Shown here: positions 34,645 to 44,300 of the stretch, one piece after another
Layout of the letters: each line of letters opens with the position of its first letter
How positions within the stretch are numbered: the first letter of the stretch is position 1
Assembly: GCA_022072455.1 (NCBI GenBank)
Contig: JAJVHY010000024.1
Coordinates: forward strand, 1 to 64,000
Source of the DNA: Verrucomicrobiia bacterium
GTDB lineage: Bacteria > Verrucomicrobiota > Verrucomicrobiia > Palsa-1439
DNA: 64,000 bases
Reading direction: 5' to 3'
Notes under the pieces: model-generated
Seen by the model: the letters and a program-made list of their open reading frames with translations, nothing else
The model's database searches: none
Told to the model about the DNA's origin: nothing
Translations under genes and position numbers: made by a program

Positions 34645-36224
34645 TCCAAGTATCCCAAATTCCGCAACCGCTCTTCCACTTTGGCGGAATCTTCCTCGGA
34701 ATATTCCGGTTGTGTGTTCGTGACGGCGGCGGCCGGTTGCGATTCGCGGCGGGGTGGGTACGTCGCCAGAAACTCCGCGGTTAGCGCGGCAGTGATCGGT
34801 TCGGCATCAATGTCGTCACCAATCGGCAGGGCGAACAACTCCAACACGGTCGGCGCAATGCTCTCGATGGCTTGCGGCCCAAACTGCGCGCCGGGTTTCA
34901 CATTCGGTCCGTGAACCAGCACGACGCCCTCCGGTTCGTGTCCGCCGTCGCGCAGGACATGTTTGTTTTGCGTGAACCAACCGCCGGCCGAGATGTCCCG
35001 GCGAAAACTCGGCGGTACGTCGTAGGGTTTATGTAAAATGGCCACCAGATCGGGGCCGTCTTCGGCGTGCGGGCCCTGGTACAAATCCTCCGCCTCATGA
35101 ACCTGCGCGAAAATCTCCGTGCCGTCCGCCGCCTTCAACTGCAGTAATTCCTGCGCGACCTTGTCCCGCAACGCGCGCCATTCCGACTCGGGGACAATGC
35201 CTTCGGGGTATTTGCCGGCGCGGTTGATGCGGATGCCGGTCGCGCGGGATTCCAGCGGGTCGGCCCAGACCTTCGTCTGCGCCCAATCCACGAGGCCGTA
35301 CTTCGTGTCAATTGGCGCGCCGAGTTTCGTGCGCCACGACCGTGGCAACTTGCCGAGGAGCCCGCTTTTTTTCTTCAGGTAGCCGCGCTCGACGAGCCAG
35401 CGGTTCGTGTTGAAGAACGTCTGCGGAATTGGCCCGAAGCCATGATCCGACACCATGATCAGGGTGCAGTCCTTGCCGCCGGCTTCGAGGACGCGGCCGA
35501 TGTGCCTGTCGAGTTGCCGGAATAAATTTTCGACTTCCTCCGCAATCCGGCCTTTCGGCGCGATGGCGGGATCGGTGAACTTCCAGCCAAAATGCTGGAT
35601 GCGGTCGAGCACGAGCCAGACGGCCATCATGAAATCCCAGGACTGCTCACGCATCAGTTGCACCGTCGCGTCAGCATGACATTGCATCACCCGGCAGTTC
35701 TCTTCGACGAACGCCAGCATCTCGCGCTCGGAAGCGGTCTCCGGGTAATTCACGACATCGATGACAAAGTCTGGGAACTGTTGCGCCAGTTCCGCCGGGA
35801 AGGTCTTCATCCCGGTCGTCTCCGCCGCAAACGCGTCGCTGGTGATGAAGCCGTTGACCGGGTAAACGGGCGAACTCATCGGCACATTGAACGCGCCGGT
35901 CCGTTTCCCGTGCGCATTGAGGCGTTGCCAGATCGTGGGCGCATGTACGTCGTGCGAAGTGTTCAGCCTGCGCTGATAGTAATCGCCCCGAGGCGTGTGC
36001 CGGAAATGGTAGATGCCGTGTTTGCCGGGATTCGTTCCGGTCACGAGGCTCGCCCAAGCCGGCGGCGTGAGGGCCGGGGTGGTCGAGTTCAGGATGCCGG
36101 AAGCGCCCTCCGCCAGCAGTTTTCCCAACACCGGCATGACCCCGCGATCCACCCAGCGCGACAGGTTGGTCCACGTCGCGCCATCGAGGCCGAGAATCAA
36201 AACACGTTTTGCTGGTTCAGGCAC
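34641..36224 (-). CDS. Alkaline-phosphatase-superfamily phosphodiesterase/nucleotide pyrophosphatase-like protein
   Basis: About 527 residues from GTG 36224 (the frame is open further upstream but unlike the family). RVLILGLDGATW supplies the first metal Asp. NSTTPALTPPAWASLVTGTN has the nucleophile Thr position, and TLIMVSDHGFGPI and HVLRDGGHEPEGVVLVHGP bring the remaining Asp/His metal ligands. It is a two-metal hydrolase of phosphate or sulfate diesters or monoesters. No signal peptide, so cytoplasmic. It is divergent from a related gene at 36249; the two may act on the same class of substrate. Confidence 0.87.
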   Translation of the reverse strand: MPEPAKRVLILGLDGATWTNLSRWVDRGVMPVLGKLLAEGASGILNSTTPALTPPAWASLVTGTNPGKHGIYHFRHTPRGDYYQRRLNTSHDVHAPTIWQRLNAHGKRTGAFNVPMSSPVYPVNGFITSDAFAAETTGMKTFPAELAQQFPDFVIDVVNYPETASEREMLAFVEENCRVMQCHADATVQLMREQSWDFMMAVWLVLDRIQHFGWKFTDPAIAPKGRIAEEVENLFRQLDRHIGRVLEAGGKDCTLIMVSDHGFGPIPQTFFNTNRWLVERGYLKKKSGLLGKLPRSWRTKLGAPIDTKYGLVDWAQTKVWADPLESRATGIRINRAGKYPEGIVPESEWRALRDKVAQELLQLKAADGTEIFAQVHEAEDLYQGPHAEDGPDLVAILHKPYDVPPSFRRDISAGGWFTQNKHVLRDGGHEPEGVVLVHGPNVKPGAQFGPQAIESIAPTVLELFALPIGDDIDAEPITAALTAEFLATYPPRRESQPAAAVTNTQPEYSEEDSAKVEERLRNLGYLD

Positions 36225-36234
36225 GCGGCAGTGG

Positions 36235-36240
36235 TATAAC
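36235..36240 (+). promoter_or_regulatory. Candidate -10 box for the gene at 36249
   Basis: TATAAC matches the -10 consensus at five of six bases and lies 8 bases before the ATG at 36249, with no Shine-Dalgarno between. No convincing -35 box is seen 16-18 bases upstream. The position matches the nearly leaderless arrangement seen at three other genes in the window. Confidence 0.35.
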
Positions 36241-36248
36241 AATGCGGC

Positions 36249-37646
36249 ATGCCCGGCAACATTGAAAAAGTTCTGATCATCGGTCTCGACTGCGCGGAGC
36301 CGTCGCTGGTGTTTGCGAAATGGCGCGCGCATTTACCCAACCTCGCCCGACTGATGGAGCAGGGGGCATGGACGACGATGAATTCCACCACGCCGCCAAT
36401 CACCGTGCCGGCGTGGTCGTGCATGATGTCGAGTAAAGACCCCGGTACACTCGGCATCTATGGCTTCCGCAACCGGAAAGACTTTACCTATGCCGGCTTG
36501 ACGTTTGCGACTTCGACGGCGGTAAAAGAACCGCGGCTGTGGGACATTCTCGGGAAGGCCGGCAAACAATCCATTGTCATCGGAGTGCCCGGCACCTTCC
36601 CGGTCACGCCGGTCCGCGGCGCGATGGTGAGTTGTTTTCTCACGCCCGACCCGGCCACGAGCCAGTACACGTTCCCGGCCAATCTGCGCGACGAGATCGA
36701 TGCCGTGCTCGGGAAGAATCAGTACATGGTGGACGTGTCGGATTACCGGACCGAGAACAAACAGGCCGTGCTCGACGAGATTTATCAGATGACCGACCGG
36801 CGCTTCCAGTTGGCGAAGCATTGGGTCAAAACCAAGCCGTGGGATTTCTTCATGCTCGTCGAGATGGGAGTGGATCGCATTCATCACGCGTTTTGGCGCT
36901 ACTTCGACCCCGAACACCGTAAGTACGAACCCGGGCCGTTCACCAACGCGATTCGCGATTACTACACCCACGTGGATAAACTCATCGGCGAACTCGTTGC
37001 GGAGTTGCCGGCGAAGACGGCGGTCTTGGTTGTCTCCGATCACGGCGGCAAACGAATTGATGGCGGCATTGCGGTCAATGAATGGCTGATACGCGAAGGC
37101 TATCTCGTCCTCAGCGAATATCCCAAATCGCCGGCTCCGCTCGCCAAACTCAAAGTGGACTGGACGAAGACGAAAGTCTGGAGCGAAGGCGGCTACTACG
37201 CCCGCGTCTTCATCAACAGGCAAGGGCGCGAACCGCAAGGCATTGTGTCACCGGCGGAGTACGAACCTTTGCGCGACGAGTTGATCCGCAAACTCGAAGC
37301 CCTCGGCGATGAGACCGGCAAGGCGATTGGGACGAAAGTGTTCCGGCCGGAACAGATTTACAAAAAGTGCAACGCCATCCCTCCGGACTTGGTCACGATT
37401 TTCGGCAACCTGTATTGGCGCAGCATCGGCAGCGTCGGCTACAACGCCGTCCACGTCTTCGAGAATGATACCGGGCCCGATGACGCTAACCACGCCCAAG
37501 ACGCCATGTTCATGCTCAGCGGCCCCGGCATCCCCGCCGGCCAGATCGCTCCGATTGACTTACTCGACGTCGCGCCAACAGTTTTGAAATTGTTGGGTCA
37601 GCCGATCCCGGCGGACATGCAGGGGCGCGCGGTTGTTGGGGTATGA
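36249..37646 (+). CDS. Alkaline-phosphatase-superfamily phosphodiesterase-like protein
   Basis: 465 residues. KVLIIGLDCAEPSLVF carries the first metal Asp. MNSTTPPITVPAWSCMMSS contains the conserved nucleophile Thr/Ser region, VEMGVDRIHHAFWRY and AVLVVSDHGGKRIDGG give further Asp/His ligands, and VENDTGPDDANHAQDAMFML-like sequence the last His. It is a homologue of the divergent neighbour at 34641 but clearly diverged, so the pair is an old duplication. Its 3' end overlaps the metallophosphoesterase gene by ATGA. Confidence 0.87.
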   Translation: MPGNIEKVLIIGLDCAEPSLVFAKWRAHLPNLARLMEQGAWTTMNSTTPPITVPAWSCMMSSKDPGTLGIYGFRNRKDFTYAGLTFATSTAVKEPRLWDILGKAGKQSIVIGVPGTFPVTPVRGAMVSCFLTPDPATSQYTFPANLRDEIDAVLGKNQYMVDVSDYRTENKQAVLDEIYQMTDRRFQLAKHWVKTKPWDFFMLVEMGVDRIHHAFWRYFDPEHRKYEPGPFTNAIRDYYTHVDKLIGELVAELPAKTAVLVVSDHGGKRIDGGIAVNEWLIREGYLVLSEYPKSPAPLAKLKVDWTKTKVWSEGGYYARVFINRQGREPQGIVSPAEYEPLRDELIRKLEALGDETGKAIGTKVFRPEQIYKKCNAIPPDLVTIFGNLYWRSIGSVGYNAVHVFENDTGPDDANHAQDAMFMLSGPGIPAGQIAPIDLLDVAPTVLKLLGQPIPADMQGRAVVGV

Positions 37647-38386
37647 GAGTTTGGGTTTTAAGCGATTTGCACATGGAGTTCGGCGGGATTGACCTTCCCA
37701 AAGTGGACGCCGATGTGGTGATTCTTGCCGGCGACACGAATCTCGGGTTGGCCGGCGTGCGGTGGGCGAAAGCGACGTTCGCGATGCCGGTGCTCATGGT
37801 GTTGGGCAACCACGAGTATTATGACAACACGTTTCCCCGTCTGATTCAGACCTTGAAAAAGGAATGCCGGGGGTCACAGATCACGATTCTCGAAAACAGC
37901 GCGGTGACGATGAATGACGTGACGTTCCTGGGTTGCACCTTGTGGTCGAGTTTTGCCGGTGTGCCGACGACGATGATGTCGCACATCTTGGTGGCGCGGG
38001 GGATGAACGATTACCGGTCGATTCGCCGCTACCCGGATTTTCGGAAACTGCAACCGGCGGACACAATCGCGGCGCATCAAGAGTCGGTGGATTGGCTGGG
38101 AAAGGCGTGCCGGCTACACGATGGGAAAAAGAAAGTGGTGATCACGCATCACGCGCCATCGTTACGCTCGGTGCCTGATTTGCCCAAGTACGAAGTCCTC
38201 GCGCCGGGTTACGCGACGAAGTTGGACGCGCTGGTCGAGGAGTCGAATGCCGCGTTGTGGGTGCATGGGCACATTCACGTCATCAACGATTACCTCATCG
38301 GCACCACGCGGGTGTTGAGCAATCCGCGCGGCTACCGGCATGAGCCCGTGCCGGGGTTCAGTCCTGACTTGGTGATCGAGGTTTAA
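37643..38386 (+). CDS. Calcineurin-like metallophosphoesterase
   Basis: 247 residues. The five metallophosphoesterase motifs are in order: VWVLSDLHMEF (D.H), VVILAGDTNLG (GD), MVLGNHEYYD (GNHE), VVITHHAPS (H) and WVHGHIHVINDY (GHxH). A binuclear metal site hydrolysing a phosphomonoester or diester is expected. It overlaps the upstream AP-superfamily gene by 4 bp, so two phosphate-ester hydrolases are made from one message. It ends in a 4-bp tail-to-tail overlap with the kinase gene at 38383. Confidence 0.92.
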   Translation: MRVWVLSDLHMEFGGIDLPKVDADVVILAGDTNLGLAGVRWAKATFAMPVLMVLGNHEYYDNTFPRLIQTLKKECRGSQITILENSAVTMNDVTFLGCTLWSSFAGVPTTMMSHILVARGMNDYRSIRRYPDFRKLQPADTIAAHQESVDWLGKACRLHDGKKKVVITHHAPSLRSVPDLPKYEVLAPGYATKLDALVEESNAALWVHGHIHVINDYLIGTTRVLSNPRGYRHEPVPGFSPDLVIEV

Positions 38387-39150
38387 GTATTCCACACCCG
38401 TTTGTACTTCGGCGTGCGGCTCAGCAGGCGGACGATCTTCGGCCAGAGTTTGCGCAACCACGCCTTGTCGGTTTTGCCGGGGGCGTAGGCTTTGTAAACC
38501 CGGAAGACGTCTGTCCACGAACACTTCCCGTGGGCGCGCACGGAGAATGCCAGCGCCGAGGCGTCTTTCAGATACCAGCGTTCCCGGTGCGGTCGCGGGC
38601 CGAGGACGCGTTGGAGGTCGATCAAATAGAGTTTTCCGTCGGCGACGAAAATGTGTTTCAGGTACAGATCTTTGTGGATGAAGCCGGCCTCGCGGAGTTG
38701 CCGGGCCAACGCGCCGATTTGCCGGAGCAGTTGCCGGCGCGCCGTCAGGTCGAGGGTTTGGATGTATTCATCCGCCGCAACGCCACCGGCGATCTCTTGT
38801 TGGAGGAGAAAACTCGCGAAGCCATGCCGGCCGAGCGCGACCGGGGTGGCGGTGTGGAAACCGTGTTGCCGGAGGAGATGGATTTTGCGCCATTCGCGGG
38901 CGGCTTCGTCGTCGAACCCCGGCCAGTGGAGGAGGCGGAGGAGTTTTTTGCCGGGGGAAAGATAGCCGGTTTCGTAGCGTTTCAAGTACATGGCGGTGCC
39001 GGCCACGACCACGCGAATCGTCGACCGTCCCGGCACGGCGCGCACTACGTTCGTCGCCGGCAAGTTCATGAACTGGTCGAAGGTTGCGAGCCCAGCAGCC
39101 TTAAGTTGTTCCTCCATCGCACTGAATTCAATAAGTGTGGCGGCTTTCAC
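38383..39150 (-). CDS. WaaP-like lipopolysaccharide kinase family protein
   Basis: 255 residues from GTG 39150, which overlaps the stop of the upstream kinase gene (GTGA); ATG 39117 is an alternative. VAGTAMYLKRYETGYL holds the ATP-binding lysine, and EAGFIHKDLYLKHIFVADGK is the catalytic loop (HKD). LYLIDLQRVLG is the metal-binding site, with Asp. The pattern is that of Kdo/heptose kinases acting on LPS inner-core sugars. It is paired with the next kinase; the two may phosphorylate different positions on one glycan. Confidence 0.88.
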   Translation of the reverse strand: MKAATLIEFSAMEEQLKAAGLATFDQFMNLPATNVVRAVPGRSTIRVVVAGTAMYLKRYETGYLSPGKKLLRLLHWPGFDDEAAREWRKIHLLRQHGFHTATPVALGRHGFASFLLQQEIAGGVAADEYIQTLDLTARRQLLRQIGALARQLREAGFIHKDLYLKHIFVADGKLYLIDLQRVLGPRPHRERWYLKDASALAFSVRAHGKCSWTDVFRVYKAYAPGKTDKAWLRKLWPKIVRLLSRTPKYKRVWNT

Positions 39151-39869
39151 CGGCGAGCCTCGCGGATGCGTTTGAGTTGCCGGTCGCGTTGGGGGGCGGC
39201 GAGCGCGAGAACGCGGCGGAGGAGTTGTTTGTCGTCGTCGGTCAGCCGGTCATGCTGCCGGTAGCGGAGGAAGAAGCGGAGGCGTTGTGACCGGCGAAAG
39301 AAAAACGGGGCGGCAGCATCGAGGGTGGCGAGATCATGGGCAGTGTCGCCGGGGCCGCCTTTGTGGGCATCGAGCAGGAAAAAGCGGTTGCCGGATAAGA
39401 TGATGTTGCGCCAGTAGAGGTCGTGGTGGACGAAGTTGTGGGCGTGGAGGCGGCGGACGTAGTCGGCCAATTCAAGCGGGATCTGCCGGTGCTCATCGAG
39501 GGAAACAGCGGCCGGTATCGCTTCACTGACGAGGCAGGAGCGGACGACCCAGCCGGCGCGGCGTTCTTCACCGTAGGCAACCGGGGCGGGGGCGTCGAAA
39601 CCCCACTCGCGGAGGCGGACGAGGTTTTCGTATTCGCGGCGGGCTTTGGTTTTGCCGAACAGCGTGCCGCGCAACGCGCCGCTCCATAGTTGACCGAAAT
39701 TATTCGCCCAATACTTTTTGATGAAGACTGTTTTGCCGCCCAGTTCAACCCGGCGAACTTCAGTGGAGTTGCCGCGCTTGACGACCGTGCCGGCGTCGAG
39801 CGTGTAGAGGTTAGCCGGCAGAATCTCCTGCCAGCCGGGCGTGACGACGAGTTTCGAAGTGCCTAACAT
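39147..39869 (-). CDS. WaaP-like lipopolysaccharide kinase family protein
   Basis: 240 residues from ATG 39869; ATG 39887 is also in frame but would overlap nadD. KTVFIKKYWANNFGQLW bears the ATP lysine, HAHNFVHHDLYWRNIILSGN is the catalytic loop (HHD...N), and FFLLDAHKGGPGD is the metal site (LLDA in place of the usual DxD). The rest is the basic C-terminal helical region of the family. It is transcribed divergently from nadD across 16 bp and coupled to the kinase gene downstream by a 4-bp overlap. Confidence 0.88.
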   Translation of the reverse strand: MLGTSKLVVTPGWQEILPANLYTLDAGTVVKRGNSTEVRRVELGGKTVFIKKYWANNFGQLWSGALRGTLFGKTKARREYENLVRLREWGFDAPAPVAYGEERRAGWVVRSCLVSEAIPAAVSLDEHRQIPLELADYVRRLHAHNFVHHDLYWRNIILSGNRFFLLDAHKGGPGDTAHDLATLDAAAPFFFRRSQRLRFFLRYRQHDRLTDDDKQLLRRVLALAAPQRDRQLKRIREARR

Positions 39870-39885
39870 CCGCCGCTGTTGTATC

Positions 39886-40479
39886 ATGGCGACCTTGAAA
39901 CGGAAAATCGGAATCCTTGGCGGGACGTTCAATCCCATCCATCTCGGCCATCTGCTGATCGCGCAGGACGCGTTGGAACAGGTGGGCTTGGAGCGCGTGA
40001 TTTTCATCCCGTCCGCCACGCCGCCACATAAACCGCTCGCCGGCAAGGTGGCGGCGGCGGACCGGCTGAAGATGGTTAATCTGGCGATTGCCGGCGATCC
40101 GCGGTTCAGCGTGGCGGATCTCGAAATCCGCCGGGGCGGGCGGTCGTACTCGGTGGAGACGGTGGCAGAATTGCGCGGCCACTATCCTGACCTGGAGTTC
40201 TATTTCATCATCGGCGCGGATTCATTGAATGAATTGCATCTGTGGCGGGAGGCGGACCGGCTGGTCCAGTTGTGCCGGTTTATCGCGGTGACGCGCCCCG
40301 GTTATCCACCGCGGCCGGCCAAGAAGTTGACCGGCTTGCGTTATGAACTGCTGAACGCTCACCCCTGTGAGATCGCCTCGCGGGAGATTCGCGCGCGTAT
40401 TGCCGGAAGGGATTCCATCCGCTATCTTGTGCCCGAAGCCGTTCGCCGCTATATCGAAAGAAAGAAACTATATCTTTGA
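39886..40479 (+). CDS. nadD: Nicotinate-nucleotide adenylyltransferase
   Basis: 197 residues from ATG 39886 (GTG 39841 is an upstream alternative). KIGILGGTFNPIHLGHLLIA is the nucleotidyltransferase GTFxPxHxGH motif, and FIPSATPPHKPL and FIIGADSLNELHLW are NadD-specific. The closing IASREIRARIAGRDSIRYLV gives the S-x-x-x-I-R motif. It joins NaMN with ATP to make deamido-NAD. It overlaps rsfS by TTGA, the common nadD-rsfS pairing. Confidence 0.96.
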   Translation: MATLKRKIGILGGTFNPIHLGHLLIAQDALEQVGLERVIFIPSATPPHKPLAGKVAAADRLKMVNLAIAGDPRFSVADLEIRRGGRSYSVETVAELRGHYPDLEFYFIIGADSLNELHLWREADRLVQLCRFIAVTRPGYPPRPAKKLTGLRYELLNAHPCEIASREIRARIAGRDSIRYLVPEAVRRYIERKKLYL

Positions 40480-40820
40480 AAAAACTCGACTCCCGTCAAC
40501 TCGTCAAACTCTGCCGCACCATTGCTGAAGATAAAAAAGCCACCGACCCGGTGATCCTCGACGTTCGGAAGATCTCGTCGGTGGCGGATTATTTTCTGGT
40601 CTGCTCCGGCGGCTCCGAACCGCACCTCAAGGCCATCGCCGATGCGATTGACCGGGGCTTGCGGGATGCCGGCGTGCGCACGCGTCACAATGATGGTTAC
40701 CCGGCCAGCCGTTGGGTGGTCATGGATTACGGTGATGTCTTGGTGCACATCTTCCACCCCGAACTGCGCGAGCATTACGATCTCGAACATCTCTGGGGCG
40801 ACGCGAAGCGGATCAAGTAA
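40476..40820 (+). CDS. rsfS: Ribosomal silencing factor RsfS
   Basis: 114 residues. The start is TTG at 40476, overlapping the nadD stop, so translation is probably coupled. VILDVRKISSVADYFLVCSG is the family signature, and GYPASRWVVMDYGDVLVHIF and FHPELREHYDLEHLWGDAKR complete it. RsfS binds ribosomal protein L14 (uL14) and blocks subunit joining during starvation. Its usual position after nadD supports the call. Confidence 0.96.
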   Translation: MKKLDSRQLVKLCRTIAEDKKATDPVILDVRKISSVADYFLVCSGGSEPHLKAIADAIDRGLRDAGVRTRHNDGYPASRWVVMDYGDVLVHIFHPELREHYDLEHLWGDAKRIK

Positions 40821-40822
40821 TC

Positions 40823-41230
40823 TCAGGGTCGCGGCGGTGGTGAGGGCGGGGCGGGGGGCGCATTCAGTTCGCCGATGTAGGTTTTCAGGCCTTTGCCTTC
40901 GGCTTCGATTTCCCCCATGATCGTGTTGATGCCCTTGGGCCGGTCGGTGACGAAGGTAATGACGGTCTGTCCGACGCGGATTTTGTCGTTGGGCTTTAAT
41001 TGGGCTTCGGTGATGCGCTCGTTGTTGAGCCAGGTGCCGTTGGTGGATTTCAGGTCGGTGAGGAAATACACGCCGTCTTTCACGGCGACGGTGCAGTGCA
41101 AGCGGGAGATCCGGTCGTCCTTGATCTGGGCATCCGCCTGTTCACTTCGCCCCACGGTTACGGGCTGATTCCCAATCTCCCATTGTTCAGCGGTCGAACC
41201 GTCCACCCGGCGTTGAATCAGAAATGGCAT
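40823..41230 (-). CDS. FHA-domain protein
   Basis: 135 residues from ATG 41230. The FHA fold is clear: VTVGRSEQADAQIKDDRISR (G-R-S and S-R-x-H: SRLHC), FLTDLKSTNGTWLNNERI and DKIRVGQTVITFV. FHA domains bind phosphothreonine peptides. The C-terminus is a proline-rich tail (APPSPPPRP). It is divergent from the Ser/Thr kinase gene across 86 bp, so it is a good candidate reader of the kinase's phosphorylation. Confidence 0.93.
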   Translation of the reverse strand: MPFLIQRRVDGSTAEQWEIGNQPVTVGRSEQADAQIKDDRISRLHCTVAVKDGVYFLTDLKSTNGTWLNNERITEAQLKPNDKIRVGQTVITFVTDRPKGINTIMGEIEAEGKGLKTYIGELNAPPAPPSPPPRP

Positions 41231-41276
41231 GTGTTGCCGGCATTGTGCCGTGCCCTCCGATTTGTGCAAGCGGAAT

Positions 41277-41306
41277 TTGACGCCTGCGCCTGCACGCCAC
41301 TATACT
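41277..41306 (+). promoter_or_regulatory. Strong sigma70-type promoter of the Ser/Thr kinase gene
   Basis: TTGACG (41277-41282) and TATACT (41301-41306) each match five of six consensus bases, with an 18-base spacer. The ATG at 41317 lies 10 bases past the -10 box, so the message would have at most about 4 leader bases and no Shine-Dalgarno. Confidence 0.6.
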
Positions 41307-41316
41307 CCCAGACCTG

Positions 41317-44300
41317 ATGCCGGCCCCGGACGACAAATTGCCCAAAACCGCTCCGACCCAGTCGTCCCAGGATACCGTCACCCATGCGGGTGATCCGGCC
41401 GTTGTCTTCACTGACGAAGCTCAGCTGTTCAGTGAATTTGGCAATTACACAGTTCTCGGTGAAATCGCCCGGGGCGGCGTCGGGGTGATTTACCGTGCGA
41501 AACAACGCGGACTCGAACGCGTCGTAGCCCTCAAAGTTCTCCAAGGCGGTTCCACCGCTTCCACCGAGCAAGTCCAGCGTTTCATGCAAGAAGCGCAGTC
41601 CGCCGCGAAGCTCCAACATCCCAACATCGTCCCCATTCATGATTTCGGTGTGAAAGATGGTCAGCATTTTTTCACGATGGATTTCATTGAGGGGCAATCC
41701 CTCGCCGATCGCCTCGCCAAGGGCCCGATCCCGACTCGCGAAACCCTCGGCATCGTCCGCCAAGTCGCTGACGCCTTGCACTACGCCCACGAACACGGCG
41801 TCATCCATCGCGACATCAAACCCGGCAACATCCTGATTGATTGCGAAGGCCGCGTCAAAGTCACCGACTTTGGCCTCGCCAAAGAACTAACCCAAAGCGA
41901 CATGCACCTCACCGTCACCGGCCAAGTCATGGGCACGCCGCGTTACATGTCGCCCGAACAAGCCTCCGGCAAGACCGCGGAAGCCGACGCCCGCTCCGAC
42001 GTGTTTTCGCTCGGCGTCACGATGTACGAAATGTTGAGCGGCCGCTCGGCGTTCGACGCCGAGAACGTCATGCAAATGCTCGCGAAAGTTTGCACGGAAG
42101 ACCCGCCGCCGCCGAACAAGATCAATTCCAAGGTCCACCGTGACGCTGCCACGATCTGCATGACGGCCATCGAAAAAGACAAAGACCGCCGCTACCAGAC
42201 CGCGCAAGAGATGACCGAGGACATTGACCGGTTTCTCGCTGGTGAACCGATTCAAGCCAAAGCCATCGGTGCCATCACACGCGGCTTACGCAAAGTCAAA
42301 CGCTACTCCAAAATCATCGCCGCCAACGTCCTCACCATTGCGCTGCTGATCTACCTTCTGACGTTTTATTTGAATTCCCGGCCCAGCCAACTCGAAATCC
42401 ACCTCGCCAATCCGGACGTGGACGTTGCTTTGGATGGCGTGGCGCTCGACCCGGCCACGCTCACCAAACCGCTGCAGATCAAACCCGGCCCCCACCGCCT
42501 CATCGTCGCCGCGGAACCAGATTACGACCCGCAAGAACTCATCTTCGTCACCGAACCCGCCGAAAGTCGTTCCCTCAGCATTGGTCTGCAACGGCGCAAA
42601 GGAGTTGTGGTCGTCACAGCCGATCCGCCCGATGCCGGTATCACCCTGATCACCCCCGATGGCGGTCGAATCCCGCTGCGCGGTCCCCGCATCGAACAGG
42701 AACTGCCGACCGGCCAGTACGCCATCCTCGTTCACCGCGAAAACTATCTCGCGCGTGATATTGACGTCACCATCGAAAACCGCGCCACCAACACCTTCAA
42801 CATCGCGCTCATCCCCGTTGGCGTCTGGGCGGTCCCGACCGGTGACAACGTCCTTTCCGTTCCGGTCATTCAGGACGCGGATCGCGATGGCGCGCCGGAA
42901 GTAGTCGTCGGTGACGATGGCGGCACCGTGCACTGTCTCGCCGCCACGACGCGAGTTACCAAATGGGTCACCAAAGTTACCGGCGCGGTCCAAGCGCCAT
43001 TGGCGACCGGCATGGTTGGGACTCAAGCCGTGATCTTTGTCGGCACCACGGCCGGCAAACTCTATTGCTTGGCCGGTCGCGACGGCCGGCAACTCTGGCC
43101 CGAACCTTACGATGCCGGCGGCGCGATCGTCGGCCCGATTCTCACCCGCGCCAACGCCGTGATCATCGGTGCCGGCAACGGGAATGTCGTCGCCATCAAT
43201 CCGGCCGACGGCGCACCGCTCTGGGAGGTGCCCACCCGCGGGCGCATCGAAAGCACCCTCGGTCAAACCCGTCAGCGCATCTACGCCGGCAACGTCAACA
43301 AGACGCTTTTCTGCATTGATCCCACCAAGGGTGAAGTCGAATGGAGCGTCAACGTCGGCGCGTCGTTGTTATTTCCCCCGCGCTTTGAGCAATTCGCCGG
43401 CAAACCCGTGATCCTGTTGCCGACCCCGAAACAACGCGGCGACGAACGCACCATGACCGCCGTGTCGCTGACCGACCGACAAGTGATCGGCGTCAGTGAC
43501 CGGTATCCGCGCCAGCTTGATTTGGATGGCGATGGCGCGCTTGAACAGTTGACCGTCACCAGCGCAGGGACAACCTGTTTTGCCGGTACGAACCAACTGT
43601 GGCAGAGCGAGTATTTTGCAGTCGGCGCCTACACGGCGGACATGAATGGCGACGGCACATTGGATCTTATCTTCAACAACGGCCCCGATGAATTGCTGGT
43701 CATCAACGGCCGGGACGGCGAGTTGACGGGACGCATCCGGTTGGACGCGCCGACGGGGCGCGGCTTCGTGCTCGACGACGTGGATCGCGACGGTATGCCG
43801 GACATCATCGTGGGCGTCGGGGATCAGATTCAATGTCTCTCACTCAACGGCGGCCGGAAACGCTGGGCCATTCGCGGCACCCATTTTTACGATGCGCCAT
43901 TCGTGACAGTGGACGGTCGATTCGTCACCAAGAACAATGCCGGCACCATTGCGGCCTACGATCCGCGTCTGCATGAGCCGGTCTGGCAGGTCAAAACGTC
44001 ACCGCAACCCGACCCGTACCCCGGTCTCGCAACTGGCAGTGGCATCATCGTGGACGCGGATGCCGCAAGCCGGTTAGTCCGCGCCATTGCTGCCGGCACC
44101 GGTCAAATCCTCTGGCAGATGCGGCTCCCCACCCATGCGGAGATGATTGGCGCGCCGGCTGTCGCTGGCGACACCGTTCTGGTCAGCGACGGTGTGGCCG
44201 GGTTCTATGCATTCAATCTCACCAATGGCGCCACGCACTGGTCCATTGCCATCTCGAACGTCACAGTGGCGGCGGCAATCGGGCCCGAGACCTTCTGGAT

